DNA of 49,799 bases, from assembly GCA_018268075.1 (NCBI GenBank), contig JAFDXH010000184.1, positions 1 through 49,799 on the forward strand. The letters are read 5' to 3'. Both the position numbers and the translations under genes were made by a program. Positions within the stretch are counted from its first letter, which is position 1, and every line of letters starts with the position of its first letter. Source of the stretch: Bacteroidota bacterium. Its GTDB lineage: Bacteria; Bacteroidota; Bacteroidia; Chitinophagales; Chitinophagaceae. The notes beneath the pieces were generated by a model. The model searched no databases. It was not told where the DNA came from and worked only from the letters and a program-made list of their open reading frames with translations. Positions 37,954 through 46,550 of this stretch are shown in pieces.

Positions 37954-38628
37954 TCATTTTTGCTCACATATTTTTTGGAAGTCGCACGCAAACGGTTTGA
38001 AACAATGATCCCCTTTAGCAACAATAGGAGGGGAGTTAGAATCTAACACCTCTCTGAATTCAGCTATTTTTTTACCTATGAATGCTTGTAGTGGTAAAAT
38101 CCGCGGTAAAACTGAGGTGGCAGTAAATTTACCTTGTTCATTTTCTTCGGGAGATAAATGTATGATCGAAAAATCTTCCAATGGGATTGATCTGGAAATT
38201 ACAAAATACTGTAGTGCAGCATCGCTGATGTGGTATTCCCTTACCTGCAAAGACGATTTTACTTCGAAGGCATACCACTTGCCTTTCTTTTTTACTAAGA
38301 TATCCAACGCACAATAAACACCTTCATATTGAAATGCGGCCTCATAAATAATAGAGTGCCATTGGCGAATATATTGGATGGTGTTTTTTATAGATTGATG
38401 CAAAAACAAGGGCCCTTGAGCCGAGGCATCTACCCCGCCGGGAAATAGTAATCTTGCTTGCATGCCTATATCTGTTCCTGCAGAAAATTTTGCTAATGTT
38501 TCTTTGTCGGGTAGCTCCCGTTCATTGTAGCAGTTTTTATAGAGCCATAGCCTTCTATGGCACTGGCATCCATATAGAAATGTACTTTTTGAAAGCTTAA
38601 GCGCAGGTAAGTCAGTGGCCTGATTCAT
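37954..38628 (-). CDS. Cas4-like Fe-S PD-(D/E)XK nuclease
   Basis: From the ATG at 38628 the product is 224 residues (an upstream TTG is ignored). Cysteines near the N terminus (Cys21/Cys23 in YGCQCHRRLW) and three at the C terminus (Cys209, Cys215, Cys221 in HCFKPFACDFQKIC) match an Fe-S-cluster arrangement, and the nuclease core has Asp109 (CALDILV), Glu122-x-Lys124 (FEVK) and Gln140-Tyr141. This is the N-terminal half of DUF2779 proteins; the usual C-terminal RNase H-like half is missing. No cas gene or CRISPR array is near. Function is unknown; a DNA-end-processing role is likely. Confidence 0.75.
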   Translation of the reverse strand: MNQATDLPALKLSKSTFLYGCQCHRRLWLYKNCYNERELPDKETLAKFSAGTDIGMQARLLFPGGVDASAQGPLFLHQSIKNTIQYIRQWHSIIYEAAFQYEGVYCALDILVKKKGKWYAFEVKSSLQVREYHISDAALQYFVISRSIPLEDFSIIHLSPEENEQGKFTATSVLPRILPLQAFIGKKIAEFREVLDSNSPPIVAKGDHCFKPFACDFQKICEQK

Positions 38629-38744
38629 AGGTGGCAATTTAATTCATTTAAAAACAAATAGGGGCTTGAATAATTATACTTGATATGATGCCTGTAAATG
38701 GCAGACAGGATGAGTTTAATAATTTTATTACGACCATATCTTTA

Positions 38745-38752
38745 TAAATTTG
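38745..38752 (+). promoter_or_regulatory. -7 element upstream of the TonB C-terminal protein
   Basis: TAAATTTG matches TAnnTTTG about 87 bases before the ATG at 38839. The -33 box is not clear. Confidence 0.35.
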
Positions 38753-38838
38753 ATTTTATTTTTTAAATAAACATTTATGCTTCTCAAATCATGATGCTTA
38801 GAAAAGCATTAAATGAAAAAATCGAAAATGAACAAATT

Positions 38839-39240
38839 ATGAAATATAAACTCACACTCACGCTGATTTTCCTTTTTGCATCCGTGTTATTTCCCAACAG
38901 CGCCTTTGCTCAGGAAGAAAATTTGCCGGTTCAGAAAGTAGAAATAGAGGCCAGTTTTCCGGGAGGCCAGCAAGCTTGGAATAAATACATTTTTCAACAA
39001 ATAAACCTGCACATTAATGAATTTACAAAGAAGGATATAGGCACTTGTATTATTCGGTTTATAGTAGATAAAAATGGCCATGTGCAAGATGTAGAAGCCA
39101 CCAATATGAAAAAATCACGGCTTGCAAAGGTTGCAATTGAAGCCATTGAGAATGGCCCCAAATGGATCCCAGCACAACAAAATGGGAAATACCTAAATGC
39201 TTATCGTTTACAGCCGGTAACTCTAAGTGCCAGCAAATAG
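38839..39240 (+). CDS. Periplasmic TonB C-terminal-domain protein
   Basis: The 133-residue product from the ATG at 38839 has a signal peptide ending AFAQ (about residue 24) and then a TonB C-terminal fold: EASFPGGQQAWNKYIFQQ, FIVDKNGHVQDVEATN and ENGPKWIPAQQNGKYLNAYRLQPV. The FPGG-x-x-AW motif is typical of small secreted TonB-like domains in Bacteroidota. It lacks the N-terminal membrane anchor of true TonB, so a direct energy-transfer role is unlikely. The ORF extends upstream to 38791 but the added 16 residues precede a good signal peptide. Confidence 0.8.
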   Translation: MKYKLTLTLIFLFASVLFPNSAFAQEENLPVQKVEIEASFPGGQQAWNKYIFQQINLHINEFTKKDIGTCIIRFIVDKNGHVQDVEATNMKKSRLAKVAIEAIENGPKWIPAQQNGKYLNAYRLQPVTLSASK

Positions 39241-39417
39241 ACCAACTCAATTTTCTTCGGTTGATTGCCTCTTTAAAATTAAAAATGTATTCTCACATTT
39301 ATGTAAAATTAGCTGAAGCATTATTTTAAATTTTGGACATAGGGGTATTTAATTTTTTTTATTTTGGCTTTGGTATTACCTTGATATTTAATTATAAAAA
39401 GACCTAAACGAATACTA

Positions 39418-39846
39418 ATGAAGTACTATTTAGATGCTCTAAAGAACTATGCAACATTTTCAGGACGTGCACGCAGGAGCGCATACTGGTATTTTGTATT
39501 GTTCAATTTGATATTTGCTATTGTGGCCAGCATAATTGATAATTTATTGGGAACGACTGTTAAACTGGAAACTCTGCAGGGCGCTGTACCATTGCCTTAT
39601 GGATATGTCTATATTATTTATGGTTTATTTACACTTGTACCAGGCCTGGCGCTAAGTGTACGGCGCCTGCATGATGTGGGCAAAAGCGGTTGGTTTATTT
39701 TCATTTTACTTATTCCTATCATTGGAGTTATTTGGTTCATCGTGCTTTTCTGTACAGATAGTGTGCCCGGCGCTAATTCCTATGGGCCTAATCCTAAGGG
39801 GATAGGCAATTTTGATGAGATAGATCAAATAGGAAGTCAATCCTGA
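39418..39846 (+). CDS. DUF805 membrane protein
   Basis: The 142-residue protein has the DUF805 opening YLDALKNYATFSGRARRSAYWYF (2-24), followed by three helices, the conserved LSVRRLHDVGKSGWF motif (79-93) and a short acidic tail. Its biochemical role is unknown. It is a single gene, convergent with mntH (52 bases between the stops). Confidence 0.85.
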   Translation: MKYYLDALKNYATFSGRARRSAYWYFVLFNLIFAIVASIIDNLLGTTVKLETLQGAVPLPYGYVYIIYGLFTLVPGLALSVRRLHDVGKSGWFIFILLIPIIGVIWFIVLFCTDSVPGANSYGPNPKGIGNFDEIDQIGSQS

Positions 39847-39898
39847 ATTACATAAAATGCAGAGGGGACAATTCTGTATAAGATTGTTGTAAAAAATA

Positions 39899-41764
39899 TT
39901 ACCGTATTATCAATACCGGGATGGTAATCTTATGCCGTAATTTATTTACGGTGGTACCAAAAATCCAGTCTTTAATTCCTTTGTGGCCATGGGCGCCCAT
40001 CACGAGTAGGTCTATTTTTTCAGTTTGAACTATCTTGGATATTCCAGAAGCTACCCTGCCAAAACCAATTTCTGTATTTACCCTATAGCCTAATTTGATT
40101 AGTGTATTCCTGTAACTATCCAAACTGTTTTTATCAATTTTTGTTTCATGGTCTAAGGTGTTTTTGCCCAGGTAAGTAGCTGCAGCACTTTCTACAATGT
40201 GTATAAGGGTGTAGCTTGCGTCAATTCCTCCTTGTTGCAATGCATTTTGAATTACTCTTTGATCATTTCCTGAAAAATCTATCGTGACTCCGATATGCTT
40301 ATAAATGATGGTAGTGCCAGGCGAAAATTCAGTAGCATTGCCATGGGGTATTTTATTAGAAACCAATTTGTTTTTGATTAAAAACGGATAAAAAAATACA
40401 AAAGCCAAAAGCAGCAGGCAGGCAATAGCTATAGGAATTATGAGGCCATTAATTACCCAAGCGGGCGAAGTAGTGCTCCATAAATTAATTTCTTGTAACA
40501 CTAATTGAATATTTAAATACACAATTACGGCTGCACATATCCAGGCTAAAATTTTTAACCAAAATGGTATTACGAAATCTTTCATCAGGATTTTGCTGGA
40601 GGTAAAATGAATAAGCGGTATCACAGCAAATCCTAATTGCAAACTTAATACTACCTGGCTCAGCACCAGAAGGTTTCCTAATGCTCTATCGCCAAAATAG
40701 ATAATGGTGATCAAAGCAGGAATAATAGCAATGATGCGGGTAATCATTCTGCGTAGCCACGGCTGTATGCGTAAATTGAGATGGCCTTCCATAACTATCT
40801 GCCCTGCCAAGGTGCCTGTAATGGTAGAGCTTTGGCCTGCTGCAATCAAGGCTATGCCAAAAAAAATAGGAGCTGCTTTTCCAAATAATGTTTCGAGCAT
40901 GGCTGAAGCATCTTGTATTTCGGCAATGTGATAAAGCCCATTTACATAAAAGGCGGCGGCTGCCAAAATGAGTATGGCTGCATTTACAAAAAATGCCAGA
41001 TTTAAAGCGATCACTGTGTCAAAGAAATTAAATCTGATGGCACGTTTTATTCCTGCATGGGTCTGTTCAAAATTCCTGGTTTGTACCAAAGATGAATGCA
41101 GGTATAGGTTGTGAGGCATCACCGTAGCGCCAATAATGCCGATAGAAATATAGAGCGCCTCACCTGATAATTTTGAAGGTACAAAACCCTTCAGTACATC
41201 TGAATATACTGGTGATACTATCAGCATCTCAAGGATAAAACATATACCGATTACTGCTACCAGGCTTATAATAAATGCCTCCATGATTCTCATGCCTTTC
41301 TTTAATAATAATAACAGAAGCAAGGTGTCAAAGGCTGTAACACAAATGCCCCAAACAAGGGGAAGGCCAAACAATAAGTTTAATCCTATTGCCATTCCTA
41401 CGATCTCTGCAAGGTCGCAGGCCGCAATGGCTATTTCTGCTAAAATATAAAGAGGAAGGTTTGCCCATTTCGGATAGTTGGATTTGGATGCCTGCGCCAA
41501 ATCAAGGCCGCTTACTATTCCCAGCCGGGCACTCAGCGATTGCAATAAAACTGCAATAATATTAGACATGAGTAAAATCCAGATGAGCTTATAACCAAAC
41601 ATAGAGCCACCGGCAATATCTGTAGCCCAATTACCGGGATCCATATAGCCCACGCTTATTAGGTAGGCCGGCCCCAAAAATGCAAGTATCCGCCTCCATC
41701 CTCGTTTTTGAGTGGATACTGAACCGTGAACTTCACTAAGAGAACGTGTATCAGTATTTTTCAT
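39899..41764 (-). CDS. mntH: Nramp Mn/Fe transporter fused to a UspA domain
   Basis: Residues about 25-440 are an Nramp/MntH transporter: eleven helices, the DPGN metal motif in YMDPGNWATD and MPHNLYLHS in helix 6. A hydrophilic linker is followed by a C-terminal universal-stress-protein domain (about 475-621) that keeps the ATP-binding pattern G-x-x-G-x9-G-T (GAHG...FGTT near residues 590-605). Nramp proteins take up Mn2+ or Fe2+ with protons. The fusion is unusual but occurs in Bacteroidota; the Usp half may sense nucleotide state, which is inference. The gene is divergent from an MntR-type regulator with a palindrome between the two. Confidence 0.92.
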   Translation of the reverse strand: MKNTDTRSLSEVHGSVSTQKRGWRRILAFLGPAYLISVGYMDPGNWATDIAGGSMFGYKLIWILLMSNIIAVLLQSLSARLGIVSGLDLAQASKSNYPKWANLPLYILAEIAIAACDLAEIVGMAIGLNLLFGLPLVWGICVTAFDTLLLLLLLKKGMRIMEAFIISLVAVIGICFILEMLIVSPVYSDVLKGFVPSKLSGEALYISIGIIGATVMPHNLYLHSSLVQTRNFEQTHAGIKRAIRFNFFDTVIALNLAFFVNAAILILAAAAFYVNGLYHIAEIQDASAMLETLFGKAAPIFFGIALIAAGQSSTITGTLAGQIVMEGHLNLRIQPWLRRMITRIIAIIPALITIIYFGDRALGNLLVLSQVVLSLQLGFAVIPLIHFTSSKILMKDFVIPFWLKILAWICAAVIVYLNIQLVLQEINLWSTTSPAWVINGLIIPIAIACLLLLAFVFFYPFLIKNKLVSNKIPHGNATEFSPGTTIIYKHIGVTIDFSGNDQRVIQNALQQGGIDASYTLIHIVESAAATYLGKNTLDHETKIDKNSLDSYRNTLIKLGYRVNTEIGFGRVASGISKIVQTEKIDLLVMGAHGHKGIKDWIFGTTVNKLRHKITIPVLIIR

Positions 41765-41805
41765 TTTTTATATAACGGTTCAAAAGTTTTATTAGCAAAT
41801 ATAAA

Positions 41806-41825
41806 TTGTTAGATTAGACTAACAA
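41806..41825. promoter_or_regulatory. Palindromic operator between mntH and mntR
   Basis: The 20-base dyad TTGTTAGATTAGACTAACAA has perfect seven-base arms (TTGTTAG/CTAACAA) and matches at 8 of 10 positions in the two halves. It resembles the DtxR/IdeR/MntR operator family (TTAG...CTAA core) and lies 41 bases before mntH and 57 bases before mntR, in the right place to control both. Confidence 0.6.
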
Positions 41826-41882
41826 ATTTTTTTATATCTATATTTTCTTCATTTTTGTATAATAATTACTTAAAATGTTTTT

Positions 41883-42536
41883 ATGAATCATTCTCTTACC
41901 GAGGAAAATTATTTAAAGGCCTTGTTTCATCTCGAAAAAAATATGGGAGAAGTAAGTGTAAATGAATTATCCAAAAACTTGGATATTAAAATGCCTACGG
42001 TTACAGCTATGATGAAAAAACTATCAGATAAAAAATTGGTGGCCTATCAGAAATATAAGCCACTGAAGCTCACAGACAAGGGTAGGCGTGAGGCTGGCCT
42101 GATTATTCGAAAGCACCGGTTGACCGAGATGTTTCTTGTAGAAAAAATGAAGATTGGCTGGGAAGAAGTGCATGACATAGCCGAACAAATAGAGCATATA
42201 AAATCTACTGTGCTCTTCGAAAAGATGGATGAACTGCTGGGCTTTCCTTCTATTGACCCTCATGGCTCGCCCATTCCCGACCGTAAGGGCATCATGAATA
42301 AATATTCCTATCGCAAATTGAGTGATTGTAAGTCGGGCGACCGGGTAAAATTATCTGCCCTGATAAATACATCTAACGAATTTCTGAAATTCTTAAATGC
42401 GCGATTTTTAAAATTAGGTGTCAAAATATCAATAAATCATGTAGAGCCTTTTGATGGCTCAATGAATGTAAGTTATAGTGGACGAAAAAATGAATTGCTG
42501 AGCCATCTGGTATGCGAGCAAATATTGGTAGAATAG
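41883..42536 (+). CDS. MntR/DtxR-type metal-dependent repressor
   Basis: The 217-residue protein has an N-terminal winged-helix domain (1-70; VNELSKNLDIKMPTVTAMMKKLSDKKLVAYQKYKPLKLT), a metal-binding/dimerisation domain (71-140; HRLTEMFLVEKMKI, EEVHDIAEQIEHI and LGFPSIDPHGSPIPD) and a C-terminal SH3/FeoA-like domain. It should bind Mn2+ or Fe2+ and repress the divergent mntH through the palindrome in the gap. Length is normal for DtxR relatives. Symbol mntR would fit the context, but the metal is not proven. Confidence 0.9.
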   Translation: MNHSLTEENYLKALFHLEKNMGEVSVNELSKNLDIKMPTVTAMMKKLSDKKLVAYQKYKPLKLTDKGRREAGLIIRKHRLTEMFLVEKMKIGWEEVHDIAEQIEHIKSTVLFEKMDELLGFPSIDPHGSPIPDRKGIMNKYSYRKLSDCKSGDRVKLSALINTSNEFLKFLNARFLKLGVKISINHVEPFDGSMNVSYSGRKNELLSHLVCEQILVE

Positions 42537-42544
42537 GGGCTTTA

Positions 42545-44068
42545 TCAATTCACTTCCAAAATCGGTGGGTCTATAGACCACTTTGAAATTTGATCTGCTA
42601 CCTTTCTGTCATTGCTCAATCGGGGCACCTTATTTTGCCCGCCTAATTTACCTACACTCTTCATGTAGTTGATGAAACCATCCTTTTTTACTGGCCTTAT
42701 TTTCAGAGGAGATAAAATATTTCCTTTGATTAAATCATCATAGTAAATATTTTTCTTCCGTAGGTTCTCATCCACACTTTTAGAAAAAGATATTAAATCA
42801 TCAGGCTCATTTTCAAACTCTATAAACCATTCGTGAAAGCTTTTTTTATCTGTAACAGAAATATGAGGCGCCACTGTAAACTCAGTGATGGTAATATTTT
42901 TTTCTTCGGCAGCCTTTAGCAAGGCTTCTTCTACCTCTTCGCCAATTACATGCTCGCCAAATGCAGAAATAAAATGCTTCACGCGCCCTGTAACCTGTAT
43001 TCTATATGGGTCTTTAGATACAAATTTAATTGTGTCGCCAATATTGTATGCCCATAGTCCGGCATTACTTGAAATAATAAGGGCATAATTTTTATTTAAC
43101 GCTACCTCTTTCAGTGTTAGCCTGGTTGGATGTTCTTTGGAAATTTCTTCAACCGGCACAAATTCAAAAAATATTCCACTGTTGGTATTAAGTAATAGGC
43201 CTTCTGCGCTCTGGCTATCCTGAAAGGCAAAGAACCCTTCACTTGCAGGATAGGTCTCGATTGTATCTATTTTTTTCCCAATACTGGCAAAAAGTTTTGC
43301 CTTGTAGGGTTCAAAATTTACGCCGCCATGTACCAGCACACTAAAGCCAGGGAAAATATCTTTTATCTTTTTGCCGGTTCTTTTTTCCAACTCATCAAAA
43401 TACATTTGTATCCAAGGTGGTATGCCACTGATCAAGGTCATTTTTTCATCTATAGTTTCATCTACAATCTTATTCAGTTTCTGTTCCCAATCTTCTATAC
43501 AATTTGTTTCAAAAGAGGGAAGTTGGTTACTTCTTAAATATTTTGGAATATGATGGTTTACAATTCCGCTCAGGCGCCCAGTGGGAATTCCGCCTACTCT
43601 TTCTAATTCCGGTGAACCACTTAAAAAAATCATTTTCCCATTTGCAAATTGCGAATTGCCGCTTTGTGCCATGTAGCAGAGTAGTGCATTTCGCGCTGTA
43701 TCTATGTGATTAGAGATGGAGTCTTTAGTGATGGGTATATATTTCACTCCACTGGTAGTACCACTTGTCTTTGCAAAATATATGGGAAACCCTTTCCATA
43801 GAATATTTTGTTTCCCATGTTTTATCAGGTCAAGGTATCCTTTAAATTCTTCATAGCTTCTTATCGGTACTTTTTTTACAAAATCTTCATGCGACTTTAT
43901 ATTTTTAAAATCGTGTTCTTTCCCGAATTCGGTCCTCTCTGCTGATTTTATAAGTGCATTGAAAATAGTATTCTGGTCAGCAACGGCCGTGGCCATTGAC
44001 TTTTTAATCTGTTTGTTAATGTAAAGCGCAAAGGGCTTCGCAAGCAAAGATTTAATCTTCATTTTCAT
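42545..44068 (-). CDS. GH3 auxin-responsive family acyl-adenylating protein
   Basis: This 507-residue protein belongs to the GH3 family, ANL-like enzymes that adenylate carboxylates. Visible motifs are the ATP/P-loop-like AKTSGTTSGVKYIPIT (near 110-125), YPASEGFFAFQD (about 275) and the C-terminal VTGRVKHFISAFGEHV. In bacteria its natural acid and amine are unknown. It is convergent with mntR by eight bases and is not obviously in an operon. An ATG two codons downstream is an alternative start. Confidence 0.85.
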   Translation of the reverse strand: MKMKIKSLLAKPFALYINKQIKKSMATAVADQNTIFNALIKSAERTEFGKEHDFKNIKSHEDFVKKVPIRSYEEFKGYLDLIKHGKQNILWKGFPIYFAKTSGTTSGVKYIPITKDSISNHIDTARNALLCYMAQSGNSQFANGKMIFLSGSPELERVGGIPTGRLSGIVNHHIPKYLRSNQLPSFETNCIEDWEQKLNKIVDETIDEKMTLISGIPPWIQMYFDELEKRTGKKIKDIFPGFSVLVHGGVNFEPYKAKLFASIGKKIDTIETYPASEGFFAFQDSQSAEGLLLNTNSGIFFEFVPVEEISKEHPTRLTLKEVALNKNYALIISSNAGLWAYNIGDTIKFVSKDPYRIQVTGRVKHFISAFGEHVIGEEVEEALLKAAEEKNITITEFTVAPHISVTDKKSFHEWFIEFENEPDDLISFSKSVDENLRKKNIYYDDLIKGNILSPLKIRPVKKDGFINYMKSVGKLGGQNKVPRLSNDRKVADQISKWSIDPPILEVN

Positions 44069-44210
44069 GGTAAGTAAAAGCTAATCGTTGCCACAAATTT
44101 ACTAAAATCAGTTTACTAAATATTAAGTAGTTATTTTGGGCTTTTTTTACAGATGTTGACGAAGAATTGTGTTTCTAAGACTGTATTTAAAATTTTAAAG
44201 CGCATTAGAA

Positions 44211-44417
44211 ATGAAAAATAAAGTGATTGCAGCTATTACCGGAAGCCTTGTATTTGGGGTATTGTTTATTGTTATTGCCTCTATTTTTAGAGCTATTAAT
44301 ATTTCAAGGTATGGTAGAGGTGGTTTTTCAAATATATTACTTGAAGGATTAATCCTAAGTGCGGTATTTTTTATAATTATTATTTTGTTTTTAAAATTTG
44401 GTAAAAAAAGAAATTGA
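44211..44417 (+). CDS. Small two-helix membrane protein
   Basis: The 68-residue ORF has helices at about 6-27 and 43-62 with a KFGKKRN tail, a plausible small inner-membrane protein. An overlapping minus-strand ORF has no sensible composition. Only the hydrophobic pattern and a clean frame support this call; no homologue is recognised. Confidence 0.45.
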   Translation: MKNKVIAAITGSLVFGVLFIVIASIFRAINISRYGRGGFSNILLEGLILSAVFFIIIILFLKFGKKRN

Positions 44418-44485
44418 TACGCTTTAAAAATAAATGTCAACATTTATTTTTAATCCTCTTTATCAAAATCCTTTTGTATAACCAC

Positions 44486-44869
44486 TTAGTTACAAGCGCA
44501 CGACCATTCCCTGTCAAGGTCAATACAGGTAACCACTACTAGATTATCATTCTCCGGCGCTACCACTAACCGTATATGCTGCCCTTCAGTGCTATATCCC
44601 TCTAATGCAATGGTATGATTGCCCCGCTGGCTTTTGCTGTAATTTTCTTTTCCTGTTTTTATAATTTCTTTTATTTCTTCCAGATTGATGTGGCGGCATT
44701 CCATACGGCACTTTGCATGCTTGGTAAGTATCAGCTCATGGTAATTTTGAATGGAATGCTCATTGGTATTTACCTTGTTCTTGTACCAAAATAAAATTAC
44801 ACAAAGCGCAATGACTACAAGAATAGAAACTAAGTTCAGTTTTTTTTTGTTCACCCCAGAATTGTTCAT
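44486..44869 (-). CDS. DUF4258 domain protein with an N-terminal membrane anchor
   Basis: The 127-residue protein has a transmembrane segment near 11-27 and a DUF4258-like fold in the rest: LTKHAKCRMECRHINLEEIKEIIKTGK and TEGQHIRLVVAPENDNLVVVTCIDLDREWSC. DUF4258 proteins are small alpha/beta proteins of unknown action, some with toxin-like RelE-related folds. Four Cys residues in the two halves may form disulfides or a metal site. It is isolated. Confidence 0.75.
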   Translation of the reverse strand: MNNSGVNKKKLNLVSILVVIALCVILFWYKNKVNTNEHSIQNYHELILTKHAKCRMECRHINLEEIKEIIKTGKENYSKSQRGNHTIALEGYSTEGQHIRLVVAPENDNLVVVTCIDLDREWSCACN

Positions 44870-45028
44870 TTTTAAAAAGCTATTTGAATGTAAAAAACGA
44901 TAATTATTTTTAATAAATGATTAGCAGATTGTAAATAATTTTCCCCCTGCCATTGCACAGATGTGTATAGAAGTCTACAGTTTTTTAATATACGCTTCTT
45001 TTAACCTGCTTTTTCCCTTTAATTTTTT

Positions 45029-45036
45029 TATTTTTG
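45029..45036 (+). promoter_or_regulatory. -7 element directly before mtaB
   Basis: TATTTTTG ends six bases before the ATG at 45043, so the mtaB transcript would be leaderless or have a leader of a few bases. No strong -33 TTG is visible. Confidence 0.4.
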
Positions 45037-45042
45037 CCGCCC

Positions 45043-46317
45043 ATGCCACAAAATAAAACAGTAGCGCTGCACACCTTAGGTTGCAAATTAAACTACGCTG
45101 AAACCTCAGCATTGGAGCGCATGCTAGAGAACGACGGATTTGCAAAAAAGGCATTTGATGAGGTAGCCGATGTATATGTGATTAATACTTGCTCGGTTAC
45201 AGATAATGCTGATAAAGAGTGCCGTCAACTGGTACGCAGAGTGCAACGAAAATCGCCCGAAGCCACGGTAGTTATTACAGGATGCTATGCCCAATTAAAG
45301 CCTCAGGAAATAGCGGCAATACCCGGTGTAGATCTTGTATTAGGCGCTGCTGAAAAGTTTAACATTGCCCATCACATCAAAAACTTTACTGAAGGCGATA
45401 GTAGCAAAATATGCAGTTGCGATATAGAAGAGGTACATGATTTCCATTCTTCATTTTCGCTAAATGCCCGTACCCGTACCTTCCTGAAAGTGCAGGATGG
45501 CTGCGATTATAATTGTTCTTTCTGCACCATTCCTATGGCTCGAGGCAAAAGCCGCAGCAATACTGTAGATAAAGTGCTAAAGGAAATTACCCAAATAAAA
45601 AATGAGGGCGTAAAGGAAATTGTATTAACAGGAATAAATCTGGGCGATTTCGGAAAAAATGAAATGCAACAGGTGTCGCCAGAAAACTTTTATTCACTAT
45701 TGCAACATATAGAGCAGCACGATGGCGTAGCGCGGTACCGCATTTCTTCTATAGAGCCTAATTTACTTACATCCGGCATTATAGATTTAGTAGCAGCAAG
45801 CCAAAAAATAATGCCTCATTTTCACATTCCATTACAAAGCGGCAGCAATACAATATTAGGGCTAATGCGGCGCAGATACAGGCGGGAGTTGTATGCCGAA
45901 AAGGTTTGCAGCATCAAAGCACAGATACCTCACTGTGGCATTGGGGTAGATGTGATTACGGGCTTTCCGGGTGAAACAGACACGGATTTTGAAGAAACTT
46001 ATCACTTTTTAAGTGGCCTGGACATTTCTTATCTGCACGTATTTACCTATTCAGAAAGGGCGCATACCCATGCACTGAGCATTAAGCCGGTAGTACCACT
46101 CGAAACTCGGCATCAAAGAACCAAATTATTAAGAGCACTTTCCTATTCCAAATCGCAGCATTTTCTTCAGCTACATACGGGGCAGTCCCGAAAAGTATTA
46201 TTTGAGGGAAAAAATAAGAGCAATATGATGGAGGGCTATACGGATAATTATATAAAAATTGAAGCCCCATTTAAAGAGGAATGGAGTAACCGGATTATTG
46301 ACTGGAAAATAAGATGA
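45043..46317 (+). CDS. mtaB: tRNA t6A37 C2-methylthiotransferase MtaB
   Basis: MtaB adds a methylthio group to t6A at position 37 of tRNAs that read ANN codons, using radical SAM chemistry. From the ATG at 45043 the 424-residue protein has an N-terminal UPF0004 domain with three cluster cysteines (GCKLNYAET, NTCSVT and GCYAQ) and the radical-SAM triad in CDYNCSFCTIPMARG. Later HIPLQSGSN and GVDVITGFPGETDTDF fit the family, as does a short TRAM-like end. The reading frame to a TTG at 45034 overlaps the promoter box and is rejected. Confidence 0.95.
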   Translation: MPQNKTVALHTLGCKLNYAETSALERMLENDGFAKKAFDEVADVYVINTCSVTDNADKECRQLVRRVQRKSPEATVVITGCYAQLKPQEIAAIPGVDLVLGAAEKFNIAHHIKNFTEGDSSKICSCDIEEVHDFHSSFSLNARTRTFLKVQDGCDYNCSFCTIPMARGKSRSNTVDKVLKEITQIKNEGVKEIVLTGINLGDFGKNEMQQVSPENFYSLLQHIEQHDGVARYRISSIEPNLLTSGIIDLVAASQKIMPHFHIPLQSGSNTILGLMRRRYRRELYAEKVCSIKAQIPHCGIGVDVITGFPGETDTDFEETYHFLSGLDISYLHVFTYSERAHTHALSIKPVVPLETRHQRTKLLRALSYSKSQHFLQLHTGQSRKVLFEGKNKSNMMEGYTDNYIKIEAPFKEEWSNRIIDWKIR

Positions 46318-46426
46318 TGTAATACCATTCGTGCTGCATTGCTTTGAGGAAATGTATAGTATCTTTAAAATGGCATGATTCTTAATACTGATTATTTCTC
46401 CTAAAAAAATTAAAAATATTAAAAGC

Positions 46427-46549
46427 ATGAATAAATTAGTAAGAGCGCTGATCGCCGGATATGGTGCCAAAAAATTAGGTGGTGGCTGTATTGGTACCAT
46501 TTTAGTTTTTGTAATAATCTACTATTTGTTAGGCAATGTGCATTGCTGA
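46427..46549 (+). CDS. Very small (40 aa) conserved-looking membrane protein
   Basis: This 40-codon ORF reads MNKLVRALIAGYGAKKLGG, then CIGTILVFVIIYYLLG and a short tail. One transmembrane helix follows a glycine-rich segment. Proteins with this pattern are widespread in Bacteroidota as far as I recognise, but no function is known. It begins 110 bases after mtaB and ends one base before the dinB stop on the other strand. It is shorter than usual gene-finder limits. Confidence 0.6.
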   Translation: MNKLVRALIAGYGAKKLGGGCIGTILVFVIIYYLLGNVHC

Positions 46550-46550
46550 T

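Noticed and set aside
37752-38024. Minus-strand ORF of 90 residues overlapping the end of the Cas4-like gene
   Set aside because: Its composition is unlike its neighbours and it shares no recognisable motif. It is most likely a frame shadow of the downstream gap.
44195-44443. Minus-strand ORF of 82 residues overlapping the small membrane protein
   Set aside because: The plus-strand frame has a clean two-helix pattern; the minus-strand one has an odd composition and no start context.
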